Shown: positions 15,018-25,225, numbered from the stretch's first letter. The stretch is 64,000 bases of DNA from Cohnella luojiensis (GCF_004564235.1 NZ_SOMN01000003.1:216041-280040), one strand, 5' to 3'. Program-made: numbers and translations. The notes: generated from the sequence alone by a model not told the origin.

Positions 15018-17837
15018 TTATTGCCGAAATTGAAATGATCCGATTCTCATATCGCCCTTCAACACGAGATAGATGCTTCGTTGACCATCGGGTAGCTCGA
15101 CATCGCAGGTCAGCGTTCTCCAACCGGTGTCCGCTCCCGAAATAGCGCAGATTCCAGCCAGGGGGCCTTCGGGACTGTCAAGCCGAATCTCGATGGCAGC
15201 TTCGGCAGTGCACGTTAGCCTTGCCTCGAAGGATTGGATATCCGATTTCAAAATGACATCATCAAAACGGATCCATGCGGGGGTTGAGGAGGTGACGACG
15301 CTATTCCCGCCTTCCGTATTTTCACCGATAAGCACGCCTTCGTAATCATCGTAATTGACGGCTTTCGTGTTCAGAAGCAGATTACGCGCAGGGATATTCT
15401 CTCCGTCCACATTGATTGTGCGGCTTAGACGAGTGTTAGAGGAAGAGGAACCGAACATCATGGTGCAATATCCGGACTCCAGGCAGAATTTCTCCCGCGT
15501 TACGTCCCAGAACACAAGGTCCGACGCTTTCAATTCGAATGAAACCTCCGCGGATTCTCCCGCACCAAGGGCAACGCGTTGGAATCCTTGAAGCTGTCTA
15601 AGGGGACGTTTCACGCGAGATGGACCTGCTTGCGTGTACAGTTGTATGACTTCTTCACCATAACGGTCGCCGGTATTCGATACCCGCAATCGGGCACTGA
15701 CCGTGCCGCCTTCCGAGATATGGTCGGTATCCAATTGGAGACCGTCGTATTCAAAGGAAGTATAGGATAGACCGTGCCCGAAAGAATATAAAGGCTTTCC
15801 GGCAAAATACTGATAAGTTCTGCCTCTCTTGATAATGTCGTAATCCATGAATTCGCCTAACTGATCGACAGACTGGTACCAAGTCATATTAAGTCGTCCA
15901 GCGGGGTTGTAATTGCCGAACAGAACGTCCGTCAATGCCGTACCCATCTCGTGTCCGGCATGCGAGCTATAAACAATAGCAGGAATGTGTTCATTGATCC
16001 AGCCGATGGCATAGGGGTAACTGCCGACAATAACGACGATCGTATTGGGATTAGCCTCGAATACTTCTTTGACCAGGCGTTCTTGCGAGGCGGCTAGCGT
16101 TAGGTCGGGACGGTCGATCGTTTCCTTGCCATTGATTAGCGGGTGGTTTCCGACGAACACGACGGCAACATCCGCTTCGCGCGCCGCTTCTACGGCATCG
16201 TTGAGTCCGTCTACGACTTTCTCGACGGTGAAGGATTCGGCATCCGCAGCCGTTCCTTCCTGAACTTGCAGAGCCCCCGTATTCGCATCTACCTTAACCG
16301 GACGATCGTTCCAAGTCGTTAGGGTCGCCGCTTCGTTGCCGTAACGAACGTGGAAAACTTCCTTCGTAAACCATTCCCAAATATGCTCCGACGAGGCAGT
16401 CACATGAACGTCGTCCGTCGTTACATAACGTCCGTTTGCTTCCGCTATCAAGGTATGGCTGTCCCAGCCCCAATCGCTTACTTCGAATAGGTCAGCTTTA
16501 TCGGATGAAGACTGATTCGCGGCCAGCGGCTGCTTGGCTTCATTCGTCAAAGAGACATATCGGCCGTTGGACGAAGCCTTCAGCTTCACGCGATCGCATC
16601 CGTTGGCGAAACGAACGCTTTGTCCATCCGCAGACAGCTGCTTCATGATTCCTTCCAGAGGAGTAACGGCGTAGGGGAGAGTTCCGCTATACCAATCCCG
16701 ATAGACCTTTCCTCCGAGAGGGCCGATTACCGCTACTTTCTTCAGCTTGTCCGCTTGAAGCGGAAGCGCGCCATCGTTCTTGAGCAATACGACGCTCTTG
16801 CGCACGGCTTCAAGCGATAGAGCGACATGCTCCGGTTGCAGGATAACCGATTCTTCGATTGCGGCGTACGGGTTACGGGAATCCGGATCGAACTCGCCAA
16901 GACGGAAACGAACGCGGAAGGTGTTCGCGAGCGCGATATCGAGATCATTTTCCGTCAACATGCCATCGGCAAGGGCATCGCGAATCGCTTGCTTCGAAAT
17001 GTCATGATCGTCGGTTATGCTGTCCACGCCAGCTTTAATCGTAAGAGCGACCGCTTCCTTGTAGCTATCCACATACTTATGGTCATTTACGGTGCCGAGC
17101 ACGTCCCCGGCGTCGCTAACGACAAAACCGTCCATGCCCCATTCCTTCTTAACCACATGATTAACGTCTGGATTTAAGTTAGCCGGAACTCCGTTAACGG
17201 AATTATAGGCAGTCATCATCGATTGGGCTTTGCCTTCCTTGAACGGAATTTCGAAAGCCTTCAAGTAATATTCCTTCATGTTGCGAGGATCGATGCTCAC
17301 GGAGCATTCGCCGCGGTTGATTTCATTGTTATTGCCGATGAAGTGTTTAAGCGAAGCCACGGATTTCAAATAGAAGGGATCATCGCCTTGCAAGCCGCGA
17401 ACGAGCGCGGAAGCAAGCTTACCCGTCAGGTGAGGATCTTCTCCATAGGCTTCTTCCGTACGGCCCCAACGCGGATCGCGTTCCATATCGACTGTCGGCG
17501 CCCAGAGAGTCAGTCCGTTGATGGCAGGATTTTTCTTGAAGAAGCCGCGAGCTTCGTCACCGATTACGCTGCCGATGCGTAGCAGAAGCTCCGTATCCCA
17601 AGTACAGGCAAGCCCGATGGGCTGAGGAAAGGAGGTGGCCTCTCCAAGCCAAGCCATGCCGTGCGCTGCCTCCGTGCCATGCTTATAAGCCCTGACGCCA
17701 AGGCGGGGAATCGCATCTTGATACTGGCACATCAGATTGATTTTCTCGTCCAGCGTGAATCGCGAGACCAGGTCGGTAACCCGCTGCGCGAGCGGCAGGT
17801 CGGGATTTTGGAAAGGATAGTTATATTTTTCGGACAT
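15018..17837 (-). CDS. GH3 glycoside hydrolase with fascin-like insert and C-terminal CBM6-like domain
   Basis: 939 aa from ATG 17837, preceded by GGGAGC; the frame is open further upstream but without a ribosome site. No signal peptide, so it likely acts in the cytosol on imported oligosaccharides. The N-terminal TIM barrel has KHF at 164-166 and the nucleophile D242 in GFVVSDAGD. The alpha/beta sandwich is interrupted at about 415-545 by a fascin-like beta-trefoil (SSNGRYVSLTN, EANGRYVTTDD). A fibronectin-III-like domain spans about 700-810, then a CBM6-like domain about 815-939. Such enzymes are beta-glucosidases, beta-xylosidases or arabinosidases; the linkage is not fixed by sequence. 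It is divergent from the YesM/YesN genes and has a candidate CcpA site upstream. Confidence 0.92.
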   Translation of the reverse strand: MSEKYNYPFQNPDLPLAQRVTDLVSRFTLDEKINLMCQYQDAIPRLGVRAYKHGTEAAHGMAWLGEATSFPQPIGLACTWDTELLLRIGSVIGDEARGFFKKNPAINGLTLWAPTVDMERDPRWGRTEEAYGEDPHLTGKLASALVRGLQGDDPFYLKSVASLKHFIGNNNEINRGECSVSIDPRNMKEYYLKAFEIPFKEGKAQSMMTAYNSVNGVPANLNPDVNHVVKKEWGMDGFVVSDAGDVLGTVNDHKYVDSYKEAVALTIKAGVDSITDDHDISKQAIRDALADGMLTENDLDIALANTFRVRFRLGEFDPDSRNPYAAIEESVILQPEHVALSLEAVRKSVVLLKNDGALPLQADKLKKVAVIGPLGGKVYRDWYSGTLPYAVTPLEGIMKQLSADGQSVRFANGCDRVKLKASSNGRYVSLTNEAKQPLAANQSSSDKADLFEVSDWGWDSHTLIAEANGRYVTTDDVHVTASSEHIWEWFTKEVFHVRYGNEAATLTTWNDRPVKVDANTGALQVQEGTAADAESFTVEKVVDGLNDAVEAAREADVAVVFVGNHPLINGKETIDRPDLTLAASQERLVKEVFEANPNTIVVIVGSYPYAIGWINEHIPAIVYSSHAGHEMGTALTDVLFGNYNPAGRLNMTWYQSVDQLGEFMDYDIIKRGRTYQYFAGKPLYSFGHGLSYTSFEYDGLQLDTDHISEGGTVSARLRVSNTGDRYGEEVIQLYTQAGPSRVKRPLRQLQGFQRVALGAGESAEVSFELKASDLVFWDVTREKFCLESGYCTMMFGSSSSNTRLSRTINVDGENIPARNLLLNTKAVNYDDYEGVLIGENTEGGNSVVTSSTPAWIRFDDVILKSDIQSFEARLTCTAEAAIEIRLDSPEGPLAGICAISGADTGWRTLTCDVELPDGQRSIYLVLKGDMRIGSFQFRQ

Positions 17838-17872
17838 GCTAATCAGCTCCCTATTGGAGGAATAAGCGGTTT

Positions 17873-17886
17873 TGAAATCGCATTCA
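17873..17886. promoter_or_regulatory. Candidate cre (CcpA) site upstream of GH3
   Basis: TGAAATCGCATTCA matches 12 of 14 positions of the consensus TGWAARCGYTWNCW. It lies 36 nt upstream of the GH3 start, where CcpA binding would give carbon catabolite repression. Confidence 0.5.
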
Positions 17887-18038
17887 ACGAGTTTAACATA
17901 AGGGAACGAATGATCATACCCGGATAATTGGAGAAAAAATCCGATCAAAATTAGTTGTTTAATTCGTTTACAATAAAGACAGTTTTGGGTTACATTGTTA
18001 CGGGTAACGCTTACAAGCCTATGAAGGAGGTGTGCCGG

Positions 18039-19823
18039 TTGTTCTCTCGTGCGCTCAATAACTTGAAGCTAAGGACAAAGCTATTCTTGTCCTTCATCGT
18101 CGTTGTATTCATCCCCGTCTTGATCGTCGGGATTCTTCTCACGAACGAGCTGCGGAACATGGCTCTTAAGAACGCGATGGAACAAACGTCCACGAACGTG
18201 CAGCGCGTCAAAGCGCGTACGGCCGAGCTCATCAACGTCGCTTACGATAGCGCATACCGATTGGCTAACGACGATCGGCTGGAGACGGTAACGAACCGAA
18301 GATACGAAACCGTGTACGGTGTCGTTCAAGCATACAGGGAATATCCGGATTTCAAAGAAAATCGCCGGCTGTACAAAGAAATATCGAACATCCGGTTTTA
18401 TATGGACAACCCGACTCTGCTCGATAACTGGGAGTTCATTCAACCTGAGCCGTCCATTGTTCAAACGGCTTGGTATCAGCGGGCGCTGGGAAGCAGCAAT
18501 GGAATGACTAGCTGGTACTATCTGGAGGATGAGAGGGACAAGCTTAAATATTTAAGCCTTGTCCGCAAAGTCAGTTTCTTGGATCAAGCCACGAGCGGTG
18601 TGCTTGTCATTAACGTCAACATGGATATGCTCGACAGCATTTTGAACCAGGAATCCTTCGAAACGATGATCGTCGATGACAGCAATACGATCGTCGCGGC
18701 GAATCGCAACGACCGCAAAGGCAAAACGCTAGCGGACATCGACTTCGAACGCGAAGTCATTACGGAACGCGGCGGCATGTTCGAAGCGGATGTCGACGGA
18801 AAAGCTTCGCGCGTGCTCATCGAGCCGTTGGTTCCGGAATCAAGCTTGAATACGCTCAGGATCATTTCCGTTTTCTCGATCGACAACATCGTGAAGGACG
18901 CGAATCGGATTAACGTACTTGCGCTGATCGTCATCTCAGCCAGTTTGGTTATCGCTATTTTCCTGATATACGGGGTATCGACGATTTTATCTAAGCGAAT
19001 GCTGAGACTAAGCAAGCACATTACGAAGGTGGCTACCGGCAATTTCGATATCGCCCTTAAGATCGACGGGAAAGATGAGATCGGTCAGCTCTCGAGACAG
19101 TTCAACGCGATGGTATCTAGCATCAATGAATTGGTCGAGGAAGTTCAAGAGTCCAACAGACAGAAAAACTTGCTCGTATCCAAGCAGAACGAGATCAAGC
19201 TTAAGATGATGGCGAGCCAGATTAATCCCCATTTTTTATTCAACGCATTGGAATCGATCCGGATGAAGGCCCATTTGAAAGGGGAAAAGGAAATTTCCCA
19301 AGTGGTCCGGCTGCTAGGAAAGCTCATGCGAAGGAACCTTGAAGTGGGCACCGGTAAAACGAAGCTCATGAATGAAATCGATATCGTACGCTGCTATTTG
19401 GACATTCAGAAATTCAGGTACGAGGACAGGTTGGGCTATTCCCTTCGCATCGATCCCCGCGTGGAGAATACGGATATTCCGCCCTTGATTATTCAACCGC
19501 TCGTGGAAAACGCCGTCATTCACGGCTTGGAGAACAAGACGGAAGGCGGAATCGTCTACGTTCAAGCAGAGCTTATCGGCGACCTCATCCACATCGACGT
19601 GTTCGATAACGGAGAGGGGATGACGGAGGAGAAAATCGCCCAATTGGTGGAGTCGCTTAGCGAAACGGATGACGACGAACAAAACCGGATCGGACTTCGC
19701 AACGTGCACCTGCGCCTCTTGTTAACCTATGGTAGCGAGCACGGGCTCGTGTTCAAAAGCGAGCCCGGCGTAGGAACGCATATCTCATTCACAATACCGC
19801 ATGGAGGGGAAACCCATGTATAA
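18039..19823 (+). CDS. YesM-type sensor histidine kinase
   Basis: 594 aa from TTG 18039, with AAGGAGG eight nt upstream; an ATG at 17955 is in frame but has no ribosome site and lies before a TACAAT at 17969-17974. Membrane helices at about 16-38 and 290-312 flank a dCache-like extracellular sensor. HAMP follows (about 315-365), then the His_kinase domain with QINPHFLFNALESIRMKAHL and HATPase with PLVENAVIHGLENK, DNGEGM and IGLRNVHLRL. This family senses extracellular sugars and phosphorylates an AraC-type regulator. It overlaps the regulator gene by 8 nt. It probably controls the importer and hydrolases of this locus. Confidence 0.92.
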   Translation: MFSRALNNLKLRTKLFLSFIVVVFIPVLIVGILLTNELRNMALKNAMEQTSTNVQRVKARTAELINVAYDSAYRLANDDRLETVTNRRYETVYGVVQAYREYPDFKENRRLYKEISNIRFYMDNPTLLDNWEFIQPEPSIVQTAWYQRALGSSNGMTSWYYLEDERDKLKYLSLVRKVSFLDQATSGVLVINVNMDMLDSILNQESFETMIVDDSNTIVAANRNDRKGKTLADIDFEREVITERGGMFEADVDGKASRVLIEPLVPESSLNTLRIISVFSIDNIVKDANRINVLALIVISASLVIAIFLIYGVSTILSKRMLRLSKHITKVATGNFDIALKIDGKDEIGQLSRQFNAMVSSINELVEEVQESNRQKNLLVSKQNEIKLKMMASQINPHFLFNALESIRMKAHLKGEKEISQVVRLLGKLMRRNLEVGTGKTKLMNEIDIVRCYLDIQKFRYEDRLGYSLRIDPRVENTDIPPLIIQPLVENAVIHGLENKTEGGIVYVQAELIGDLIHIDVFDNGEGMTEEKIAQLVESLSETDDDEQNRIGLRNVHLRLLLTYGSEHGLVFKSEPGVGTHISFTIPHGGETHV

Positions 19824-21363
19824 AGTATTGCTCGTGGACGATGAACCTACCATAAGGGAAGGGCTAAGGACGCTCATTCCTTGGAATGAGCTGGGCTTTG
19901 AAGTGGCGGATACGGCTGCTAACGGACAGGAAGCCTTGCAGAAGTGCGAGCAAATCAGACCCGATTTGCTAATCGCGGATATTCGGATGCCGGGCATGAC
20001 GGGCTTGGAATTGATCAAATCCGTGCGTAGCTCGGAGCTTGACATGCACGTGCTGATCCTTAGCGGGTATGCCGATTTCGAATACGCCAAGCAAGCGATT
20101 GCGCAACGAATCGACGGATATTTACTCAAGCCCGTTGACGAAGACGAGCTTACCGGTTATTTGGTTAGACTGAAAGAAGAGTTGGACTCGGTTTCAACGT
20201 CCGGGAGGAATAGAACGGAAGAACGAGAAATCAAGTTGGAAACGGCAATTCAATCCTTGCTAGCCGGAGAATCGGACCTCGTGTCGGCTACTGCTGGAAT
20301 AAGCGAGAGATTGGATTGGGATTCCTACGAGGTTATATTAATTAAGCCCATTACGAGTAATGAGATCGTTCCGTCGCTTCTCGCGCTCATCAAGAACAAA
20401 TTGAGAATCCTATTTAATGAACGGGAGAGAGGAGTCGTCTTCACCATGGAACCCTACTTGGGAATCGTGTTGAACGGCGGAATTGGAGATGATCGGAGCC
20501 GGAAAAGCATCCATAAGGAAATATGGGATGCTTGTTCAGGGCATGTAATCGACGTCTTTGCGGTATCCGGAGGCGAGGTGCACGGTTGGCCTGAGATCGT
20601 CGAGTCTTACCAAATGGCATTGGTGAGGATGAAAGACCGATTTTTCCTAGAGAACGGAACGATTTCTCTTGCCTATAGAGATAAAGAGTATTCCTTGCAG
20701 CCAGAATCTGTCGAACATGTCAAGCAACTAGACCGCCTCTTCTTAGCCGCTGTAGACACTCTGTACCTGGCATTGGAAATCGGCAACCACTTGGCTGCAA
20801 GGCAATTGATCCAAGAGACGGCAGAAGAGATGGCGGGAAGCGGGAGCACCGAAGATGAAATCAAAACCCGGTTCGTCCAGCTGTTCTCCACCGTGCTGGA
20901 CAAGCTTACTCATAACAGGTCCGAGATGCACAGTTTGGAAATCCGGGCGGGCTTGGTCGAAATCTACAAGGAAACGCGCTATTTAGGTTTGATCGAAAGA
21001 TTGTCGGCCATTGCCGAAGGCATGTCCAGTTCGATGGATAACGCGGGTACCGACACGGTTATCAAAAGGATGATCGATCTGATCCACAGAAACTACCGCG
21101 AGAATCTAAAGCTGGAGAAGCTTTCCGAGCTTTTCAATTACAACAGCGCCTATCTGGGAAAGCTGTTCAAACAAGCGACGGGGGAGCACTTCAATACGTA
21201 TCTCGACAAGGTCCGGATCGAACAGGCGAAACTACTGATCGAACAAGGCCTGAAAGTGTATCAAGTCGCGGAAAAGGTCGGATATGCGAACGTGGATTAT
21301 TTTCATACCAAATTCCGTAAATACGTCGGCACATCTCCAAGCAACTATAAGAAAAAAGAATAG
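19816..21363 (+). CDS. YesN-type response regulator with AraC DNA-binding domain
   Basis: 515 aa from ATG 19816, preceded by GGAGGGG within the end of the kinase gene. The receiver (1-120) has VDDEPT, phospho-acceptor Asp in LLIADIRMPGMTG and Lys in YLLKPVDEDE. A long linker domain follows, and the C-terminal AraC/XylS double helix-turn-helix (about 410-515) includes FNYNSAYLGKLFKQATGEHF and KVGYANVDYFHTKFRKYVG, ending in the usual TSPSNYK. It is the partner of the preceding kinase and most likely activates the LplB/LplC importer downstream and/or GH3 and GH95. A terminator separates it from the importer genes. Confidence 0.93.
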   Translation: MYKVLLVDDEPTIREGLRTLIPWNELGFEVADTAANGQEALQKCEQIRPDLLIADIRMPGMTGLELIKSVRSSELDMHVLILSGYADFEYAKQAIAQRIDGYLLKPVDEDELTGYLVRLKEELDSVSTSGRNRTEEREIKLETAIQSLLAGESDLVSATAGISERLDWDSYEVILIKPITSNEIVPSLLALIKNKLRILFNERERGVVFTMEPYLGIVLNGGIGDDRSRKSIHKEIWDACSGHVIDVFAVSGGEVHGWPEIVESYQMALVRMKDRFFLENGTISLAYRDKEYSLQPESVEHVKQLDRLFLAAVDTLYLALEIGNHLAARQLIQETAEEMAGSGSTEDEIKTRFVQLFSTVLDKLTHNRSEMHSLEIRAGLVEIYKETRYLGLIERLSAIAEGMSSSMDNAGTDTVIKRMIDLIHRNYRENLKLEKLSELFNYNSAYLGKLFKQATGEHFNTYLDKVRIEQAKLLIEQGLKVYQVAEKVGYANVDYFHTKFRKYVGTSPSNYKKKE

Positions 21364-21374
21364 AGTTCTCTTGG

Positions 21375-21414
21375 AACGCGTGGTCACTCCAGTGGGGTTG
21401 ACCATGCGTTTTTT
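21375..21414 (+). terminator. Intrinsic terminator after the YesN gene
   Basis: Arms 21375-21386 and 21399-21410 (AACGCGTGGTCA with TGACCATGCGTT, one G-U pair), then six Ts. Confidence 0.85.
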
Positions 21415-21429
21415 AAATCATAAATAAAC

Positions 21430-21443
21430 TGAATGCGCTTACA
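21430..21443. promoter_or_regulatory. Candidate cre (CcpA) site upstream of the importer genes
   Basis: TGAATGCGCTTACA matches 13 of 14 positions of TGWAARCGYTWNCW. It lies 91 nt before the first permease start, in the presumed promoter region. Confidence 0.6.
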
Positions 21444-21534
21444 CTAATTTTTATATGATTTTATGCCAAATCTTTCGGGTAGTGGGAGACAGTATAGTTC
21501 CGATATGATAAATACATGAAGCAGGAGGGATTAC

Positions 21535-22491
21535 ATGAAAGCGGTGACAGTTACACAAACAAACAGAAAGTTGCCTCAAAGAGGTCGATTCTGGTCAACA
21601 GCTATTCGCAACAGATACTTGTACATGATGTCGTTGCCTTTTGTTGTCTGGGTATTCGTTTTCAGTTATTTACCCCTATGGGGATGGACGATGGCCTTCC
21701 AGAAATACAAGCCGGGAAAATCATTTTTCGAACAAAAGTGGGTCGGCTTCGATTATTTCAAACAATTATTTCAAGATGACATGTTTTATCAAGCACTTAG
21801 AAATACGCTTGCCATGAGTGGCATGGGATTAATTGCCGGCTTCACGGTACCCATTATTTTCGCTATATTGTTAAACGAAGTAAGGGTACAAACGCTCAAA
21901 CGATTTGTACAAACGATTTCTTATCTTCCTCACTTCGTATCATGGGTAGTTGCAGCAGGTATTATATCTAAAATGCTCTCGACGGACAATGGAATCGTAA
22001 ACGACTTGCTCATGGGATTTCATATCATCAAAGAACCTATTCAGTTCATGGGAGAAGGCAAGCTGTTTTGGGGGATTGTAACCGCTTCCGATGTTTGGAA
22101 GGAGACAGGCTGGAACGCGATTATCTTTCTGGCAGCAATTGCAGGGATCGGCCCTGAACTCTATGAGGCTGCGAAGGTAGATGGAGCAAGTCGCTGGAGG
22201 CAGGTTTGGCACATTACGCTTCCAGGGATTAGAACCACTATCATCATTCTTCTTATCATTTCGATTGGGCATTTGATCAGTATCGGTTGGGAGAAACAAT
22301 TCCTGCTAGGCAACAATTTAGTACGCGATTATTCCCAAACTTTAGATCTTTATTCCCTTAATTATGGCTTGGGTATGGGACGTTATTCGTTTGGTACAGC
22401 TATCAATATGTTTAACTCGCTTATAAGTGTCCTTCTACTCTTCACGGCGAATGGAATTTTCAAGAAGATCACTAAAGAAAGTATCTTTTAG
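21535..22491 (+). CDS. LplB-type carbohydrate ABC transporter permease
   Basis: 318 aa, start ATG 21535 after AGGAGGG. About six membrane helices; the first starts near residue 32 (MMSLPFVVWVFVFSYLPLWG, the typical LplB opening). The coupling loop EAAKVDGASRWRQVWHITLPGI is the EAA motif that docks to the shared ATPase (MsmX-type, not encoded here). With LplC and the lipoprotein it imports oligosaccharides. Codon use and base composition are clearly more AT-rich than in the flanking two-component and GH95 genes, suggesting a separate origin for this three-gene importer. Confidence 0.93.
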   Translation: MKAVTVTQTNRKLPQRGRFWSTAIRNRYLYMMSLPFVVWVFVFSYLPLWGWTMAFQKYKPGKSFFEQKWVGFDYFKQLFQDDMFYQALRNTLAMSGMGLIAGFTVPIIFAILLNEVRVQTLKRFVQTISYLPHFVSWVVAAGIISKMLSTDNGIVNDLLMGFHIIKEPIQFMGEGKLFWGIVTASDVWKETGWNAIIFLAAIAGIGPELYEAAKVDGASRWRQVWHITLPGIRTTIIILLIISIGHLISIGWEKQFLLGNNLVRDYSQTLDLYSLNYGLGMGRYSFGTAINMFNSLISVLLLFTANGIFKKITKESIF

Positions 22492-22503
22492 GGAGGTTGC
22501 CAA

Positions 22504-23409
22504 ATGGGAACTAAGAAATTAACCAGAGGCGCGCCCTGGTCGGATCGGTTATTCGATGTCATCGTTTATACAGTAATTATCTTTGCTACTCTAATTACTC
22601 TATATCCGTTTCTGAATGTACTAGCCATCTCGTTAAATGATTCGATAGACAGCGTACGAGGCGGTATTACAATCTATCCGCGACAATTTACATTGAAAAA
22701 TTATGAGACGATATTTGCTTTCTCAGGTCTTGTCACTGGGCTGAAAATATCGATACTACGAACCATTATTGGAACCCTACTAGGTTTAATGAGCGCATCA
22801 ATGCTTGCGTATACATTGAGCAGGGTTGACTTTCAAGGGCGTAAATTCGTATCTACGTTTCTCGCGCTTACCATGTATGTATCCGGCGGATTGATCCCCT
22901 TCTATATTCTAATTAGAGATCTCAATATGATGGGAACCTTCGCGGTTTATGTACTTCCAGGCCTTGTCAGCGCGTTTAATGTGTTTGTAATCCGGTCCTT
23001 TATCGATGGAATACCTTATGCATTGCAGGAATCGGCCAAGCTAGATGGGGCGAACGATCTAACTATTTACTGGCGAGTTATTCTACCTCTAACAAAGCCG
23101 GCGCTCGCTACAATTGCTCTTTTCCTAGCAGTAGGTCAGTGGAACTCTTGGATTGATACGTATTTATATAATGGCTCTCAAGAACATTTAACGACGTTGC
23201 AATTCGAGTTGATGAAAGTCATTCAAAGTACGACTACCAACGTTGATAGCTTTCGAGGCAAGAATATGACCGCGGTTATGGCTCAGGTTTCTCCGGAATC
23301 CGTTAAGATGGCCATCACTATTGTTGTAACTGTTCCCATCTTGATCGTTTATCCATTCCTGCAAGGCTATTTTGTCAAAGGTATGACATTAGGTGCAGTA
23401 AAGAGCTAA
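22504..23409 (+). CDS. LplC-type carbohydrate ABC transporter permease
   Basis: 301 aa, start ATG 22504 with GGGAGG upstream, 12 nt after the LplB-type gene. Six membrane helices are expected, the first at about 20-42. The EAA loop is QESAKLDGANDLTIYWRVILP. The protein ends GYFVKGMTLGAVKS, the characteristic C-terminus of LplC/YtcP proteins. It forms the heterodimeric channel with the LplB-type protein. AT-rich like its neighbours: a hand count of the 60 nt at 22561-22620 gives 17 G+C. Confidence 0.93.
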   Translation: MGTKKLTRGAPWSDRLFDVIVYTVIIFATLITLYPFLNVLAISLNDSIDSVRGGITIYPRQFTLKNYETIFAFSGLVTGLKISILRTIIGTLLGLMSASMLAYTLSRVDFQGRKFVSTFLALTMYVSGGLIPFYILIRDLNMMGTFAVYVLPGLVSAFNVFVIRSFIDGIPYALQESAKLDGANDLTIYWRVILPLTKPALATIALFLAVGQWNSWIDTYLYNGSQEHLTTLQFELMKVIQSTTTNVDSFRGKNMTAVMAQVSPESVKMAITIVVTVPILIVYPFLQGYFVKGMTLGAVKS

Positions 23410-23485
23410 TGGTCTATCAGTATCGGTATTCGCAGGGAAACCTGTTATACAATAGAAACTACATTTACTGGGAGGGTTCGAAATA

Positions 23486-25225
23486 ATGTCAAGACTAAAA
23501 AGCAAGGCTGCAATTTTTCTAACACTTACATTACTCACGAGTCTGATTGCTGGGTGCAGTGGTAACAACAATGCGAATACTTCGAGTCCAGAAGCCAGTC
23601 CGAAAGCTGAAGCGAGTGCTAGCAGCCCAGAAGCAAGTGCAAGCGCCGAACAGGATTTAACGCCGATTACTTTCACCATGTTTGCTGAAGACGGGAATCC
23701 AAACTGGAGCAATATGCAGGACGAAGTGAGTAAAGAAATTACCAGAAAAACAGGTGTAACATTAGATGCGGAATTCGCAGTAGGCGACCCCGCGCAGAAA
23801 GTCGCGTTAATCGCGGCAAGCGGAGAATTTCCGGATATTATCTCAGCTAAAGGAGATATCGGGAAGTTAGTTGATGCCGGCGCTGTAATAGATTTAACTG
23901 ATCTAATTGAGCAGCATGCTCCAAATATTAAGAGAGTGCTCGGCGACAATCTTGCTCGTGCAAAATATACCAATGAAGATCAATCGATTTATGCCATACC
24001 TACATGGGCAGCTGTTGACGAGAAAAGATTTGTTGCTGGTGGAGGCTTCGAGCTGCAGCATCGTGTAGTAAAAGAAGCAGGTTACCCTGAAATTCGCACC
24101 GTTCAAGATTATGAAAATGTTATCAAGGCATACTTGGAAAAGCATCCAACAGACGAGAACGGTAATAAAAATATTGGTGTTTCCCTTAATGCGGATGACT
24201 GGCACATGTATATTTCCGTAACGAATCCGGCAGTAGCTACTACAGGCGGTTCCGATGATGGTGAATATTTCATCAATCAAGAAACTCATGAAGCAACTTA
24301 TCATTTCCGTCGTCCAGAAGAAAAAGAATATTTCCGCTGGTTGAACCACATGAACGATATCGGATTGCTTGACAAAGAAAGCTTTGTTCAAAAATATGAT
24401 CAATATAAAGCAAAAGTTGCGACTGGCCGTGTTCTAGGACTCATTGACCAAGACTGGGATTATAACGATAGCCAACAAGCATTGAAAACCGCAGGAAAAT
24501 TTGACCAAACTTACGGTCACTATCCTGTCACGATGTCGAAGGATATCAAAGAAGCTTCGTTCTGGCCGACTGGCTTTATGGGAGGCTACGGTATTGCCAT
24601 CTCCAGTACAGCTAAAGACCCTGTTCGTATTATTAAATTCTTAGACTTCTTAGCTTCGGACGAGGGTCAAATCCTAAATAACTGGGGTATCGAAGGAAAA
24701 CACTATGTCATGGAGAACGGTAAACGGGTCGTGCCTAAAGAAGTACAGGATCGCATTAATAACGACAATACAGCATTCACGAAAGAAACTGGAATTGGCT
24801 TCTATTGGAACATGATGGTTCACTATGGCGACGGTGCCAAAGATTCAACTGGAAATTATTACACTAAGAACTACCCTGAGCAATTGGTTGTTGGATACAG
24901 CGATGCTGAGAAAGAAACACTTGCTGCATACGATGCGACAACATGGAAGGATTTGTTCCCGAAAGAGGATGAATTCAAAGAAAAAGCTTATGGCGCTGCT
25001 TGGAATATTTCGATCCCAGGTGAGGATGAAGTCTCCATTCTCGGAACAAAGATGAGAGATATCACTTGGAAAAGAATACCGGAAGCAATCTTAGCTAAGC
25101 CTGCAGATTTTGATAAAATCTGGGATGCCTATATGCAAGATCTGGAAAAAGCGGGTGTCGAAAAAATGGAAAAAGGCTATACAAAATATGTTCAAGATCG
25201 TGTAGCACTTTGGAGCTCGAAATAA
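23486..25225 (+). CDS. LplA-type extracellular solute-binding lipoprotein
   Basis: 579 aa, start ATG 23486 after GGGAGGG. The signal peptide ends in lipobox LIAGC (Cys near 24), followed by a Ser/Ala/Glu-rich linker (about 25-58) and then the binding-protein fold beginning PITFTMFAEDGNPNW. Length and wording fit family 1 LplA/YtcQ binding proteins that capture oligosaccharides for the LplB/LplC channel. The C-terminus is KYVQDRVALWSSK; immediately downstream, in another frame, is a closely similar tail from a different gene copy. No ATPase gene is present, as is normal for MsmX-dependent importers. Confidence 0.92.
   Translation: MSRLKSKAAIFLTLTLLTSLIAGCSGNNNANTSSPEASPKAEASASSPEASASAEQDLTPITFTMFAEDGNPNWSNMQDEVSKEITRKTGVTLDAEFAVGDPAQKVALIAASGEFPDIISAKGDIGKLVDAGAVIDLTDLIEQHAPNIKRVLGDNLARAKYTNEDQSIYAIPTWAAVDEKRFVAGGGFELQHRVVKEAGYPEIRTVQDYENVIKAYLEKHPTDENGNKNIGVSLNADDWHMYISVTNPAVATTGGSDDGEYFINQETHEATYHFRRPEEKEYFRWLNHMNDIGLLDKESFVQKYDQYKAKVATGRVLGLIDQDWDYNDSQQALKTAGKFDQTYGHYPVTMSKDIKEASFWPTGFMGGYGIAISSTAKDPVRIIKFLDFLASDEGQILNNWGIEGKHYVMENGKRVVPKEVQDRINNDNTAFTKETGIGFYWNMMVHYGDGAKDSTGNYYTKNYPEQLVVGYSDAEKETLAAYDATTWKDLFPKEDEFKEKAYGAAWNISIPGEDEVSILGTKMRDITWKRIPEAILAKPADFDKIWDAYMQDLEKAGVEKMEKGYTKYVQDRVALWSSK

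Noticed and set aside
18001..18020. cre site upstream of the YesM gene
   Set aside because: The best alignment matches only 11 of 14 positions, with mismatches in the left half.
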